A stretch of 6,895 nt of DNA from Clostridia bacterium (GTDB lineage: Bacteria > Bacillota > Clostridia > Saccharofermentanales > UBA5734). This document shows, one piece after another, positions 6,534-6,895 of this stretch. How positions within the stretch are numbered: the stretch's first letter is position 1; each line of letters begins with the position of its first letter. The stretch lies in assembly GCA_018056585.1 (NCBI GenBank), contig JAGPFK010000079.1:1-6895 (forward strand), written 5' to 3'. The position numbers and the translations under genes are program-made. The notes beneath the pieces were generated by a model. It saw only the letters and a program-made list of their open reading frames with translations, was not told the origin of the DNA and searched no databases.

Positions 6534-6585
6534 ATGAACGGCCAGCTCAGGCGGAAAGCTTTATGCCGAACCCATCGGAACTGAC

Positions 6586-6894
6586 CTATTTTATTCTGGC
6601 CAGGACGGCTTCGGCACAGCAGAGGCCATCCCTTGCAGCAGAAAGAATGCCGCCAGCGTAACCGGCTCCTTCGCCTGCCGGATACAAGCCAGGCAAGCTG
6701 CTTTCCATACGGTTGTTACGTAAGATGCGCACCGGCGATGAACTGCGTGTTTCGATTCCGGTTAAAACGGCGGCCGGGTCGGCAAAGCCGGCCAGACGAC
6801 GATCAAAAAGAGGTATCGCTTCCTTTAAGGAATCGGAAACAAAAGAAGGCAGGATCTCTCTTAGGTCGCACCAGCTGACACGGGGCCTGTAGGA
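6586..6894 (-). CDS. COG2509-type FAD-dependent dehydrogenase, C-terminal 102 residues
   Basis: The minus strand is open from the right edge to a TAG at 6586-6588, giving the last 102 residues of a protein whose N-terminus lies outside the window. The segment ends with a typical flavoprotein C-terminus: GIETRSSSPVRILR (46-59 of the fragment), then GLYPAGEGAGYAGGILSAARDG (69-90) and a final AEAVLARIK. The GEGAGYAGG loop is the conserved FAD-contacting glycine-rich element, where the flavin meets the C-terminal part of the Rossmann-type FAD domain. This pattern matches the COG2509 family (uncharacterised FAD-dependent dehydrogenases, usually over 450 residues), common in Bacillota; the substrate is not known for most members. 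The FAD-binding N-terminus (GxGxxG) is not in view. It converges on natB, so the two are separate transcription units. Confidence 0.87.
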   Translation of the reverse strand, partial: SYRPRVSWCDLREILPSFVSDSLKEAIPLFDRRLAGFADPAAVLTGIETRSSSPVRILRNNRMESSLPGLYPAGEGAGYAGGILSAARDGLCCAEAVLARIK

Positions 6895-6895
6895 T

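Larger units (their letters stand above)
6375..6585. other. spacer between convergent genes, no recognised gene
   Basis: This 211-base stretch lies between the natB stop and the stop of the convergent dehydrogenase gene. All six frames were considered. The open frames present have no ribosome binding site, match no family I recognise and run into the neighbouring genes antisense. Only the two hairpins at 6401-6415 and 6507-6533 stand out. No clear terminator for the minus-strand gene is visible. Confidence 0.6.

Noticed and set aside
6327..6560. 78-codon open minus-strand frame across the spacer and the natB end
   Set aside because: Some of it looks protein-like and faintly like a transposase helix-turn-helix, but its only ATG is near the end, it overlaps natB antisense and no motif is firm.
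6428..6661. 77-codon plus-strand reading frame after natB
   Set aside because: It begins with TTG without a ribosome binding site, matches no family I know and overlaps the convincing minus-strand dehydrogenase tail by about 75 bases.

Overview
The window looks like ordinary chromosomal DNA of a Bacillota-type (Firmicutes) bacterium with roughly balanced GC. The evidence is strong GGAGG-type ribosome binding sites, sigma-A-like promoters in short AT-rich gaps, a NatAB-type ABC exporter, a Bacillota-style DUF5060/DUF4038/DUF5605 glycoside hydrolase and a COG2509 FAD-dependent dehydrogenase. The genus cannot be named from the sequence alone. I found no phage, IS, CRISPR, tRNA or rRNA signal.

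Layout. (1) Positions 1-2649, minus strand: cimA (citramalate synthase, complete) followed 3 bp later by leuC (large subunit of 3-isopropylmalate/citramalate dehydratase, cut by the left edge). Together they give the first steps of the threonine-independent (citramalate) route to 2-oxobutyrate and isoleucine, and LeuC also serves leucine synthesis. (2) Positions 2814-4355, minus strand: a stand-alone cytosolic clan-A-like glycoside hydrolase of unknown substrate. (3) Positions 4356-4477: a compact divergent promoter region. (4) Positions 4478-6374, plus strand: natA-natB, the ATPase and permease of an ABC-2 exporter, overlapping by 56 bp. (5) Positions 6375-6585: a spacer between convergent genes, with two hairpins, one of them a possible terminator for natAB. 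(6) Positions 6586-6894, minus strand: the last 102 codons of a COG2509 FAD-dependent dehydrogenase, cut by the right edge.

No gene-free stretch exceeds 300 bases; the longest are 164 bp (2650-2813) and 211 bp (6375-6585). Two starts are best placed downstream of the longest possible reading: cimA at 2649 (not the TTG at 2664) and natA at 4478 (not the ATG at 4448, which lies inside its own promoter).

I see no convincing undescribed multi-gene system. The most open questions are the substrate of the glycoside hydrolase, the unusual natA/natB junction, and a triple CAGAAT repeat in the divergent promoter. The window begins with GATC and ends with GGAT, and both terminal genes are truncated. 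This fits a Sau3AI/BamHI-type cloned insert, possibly metagenomic, though that is inference.
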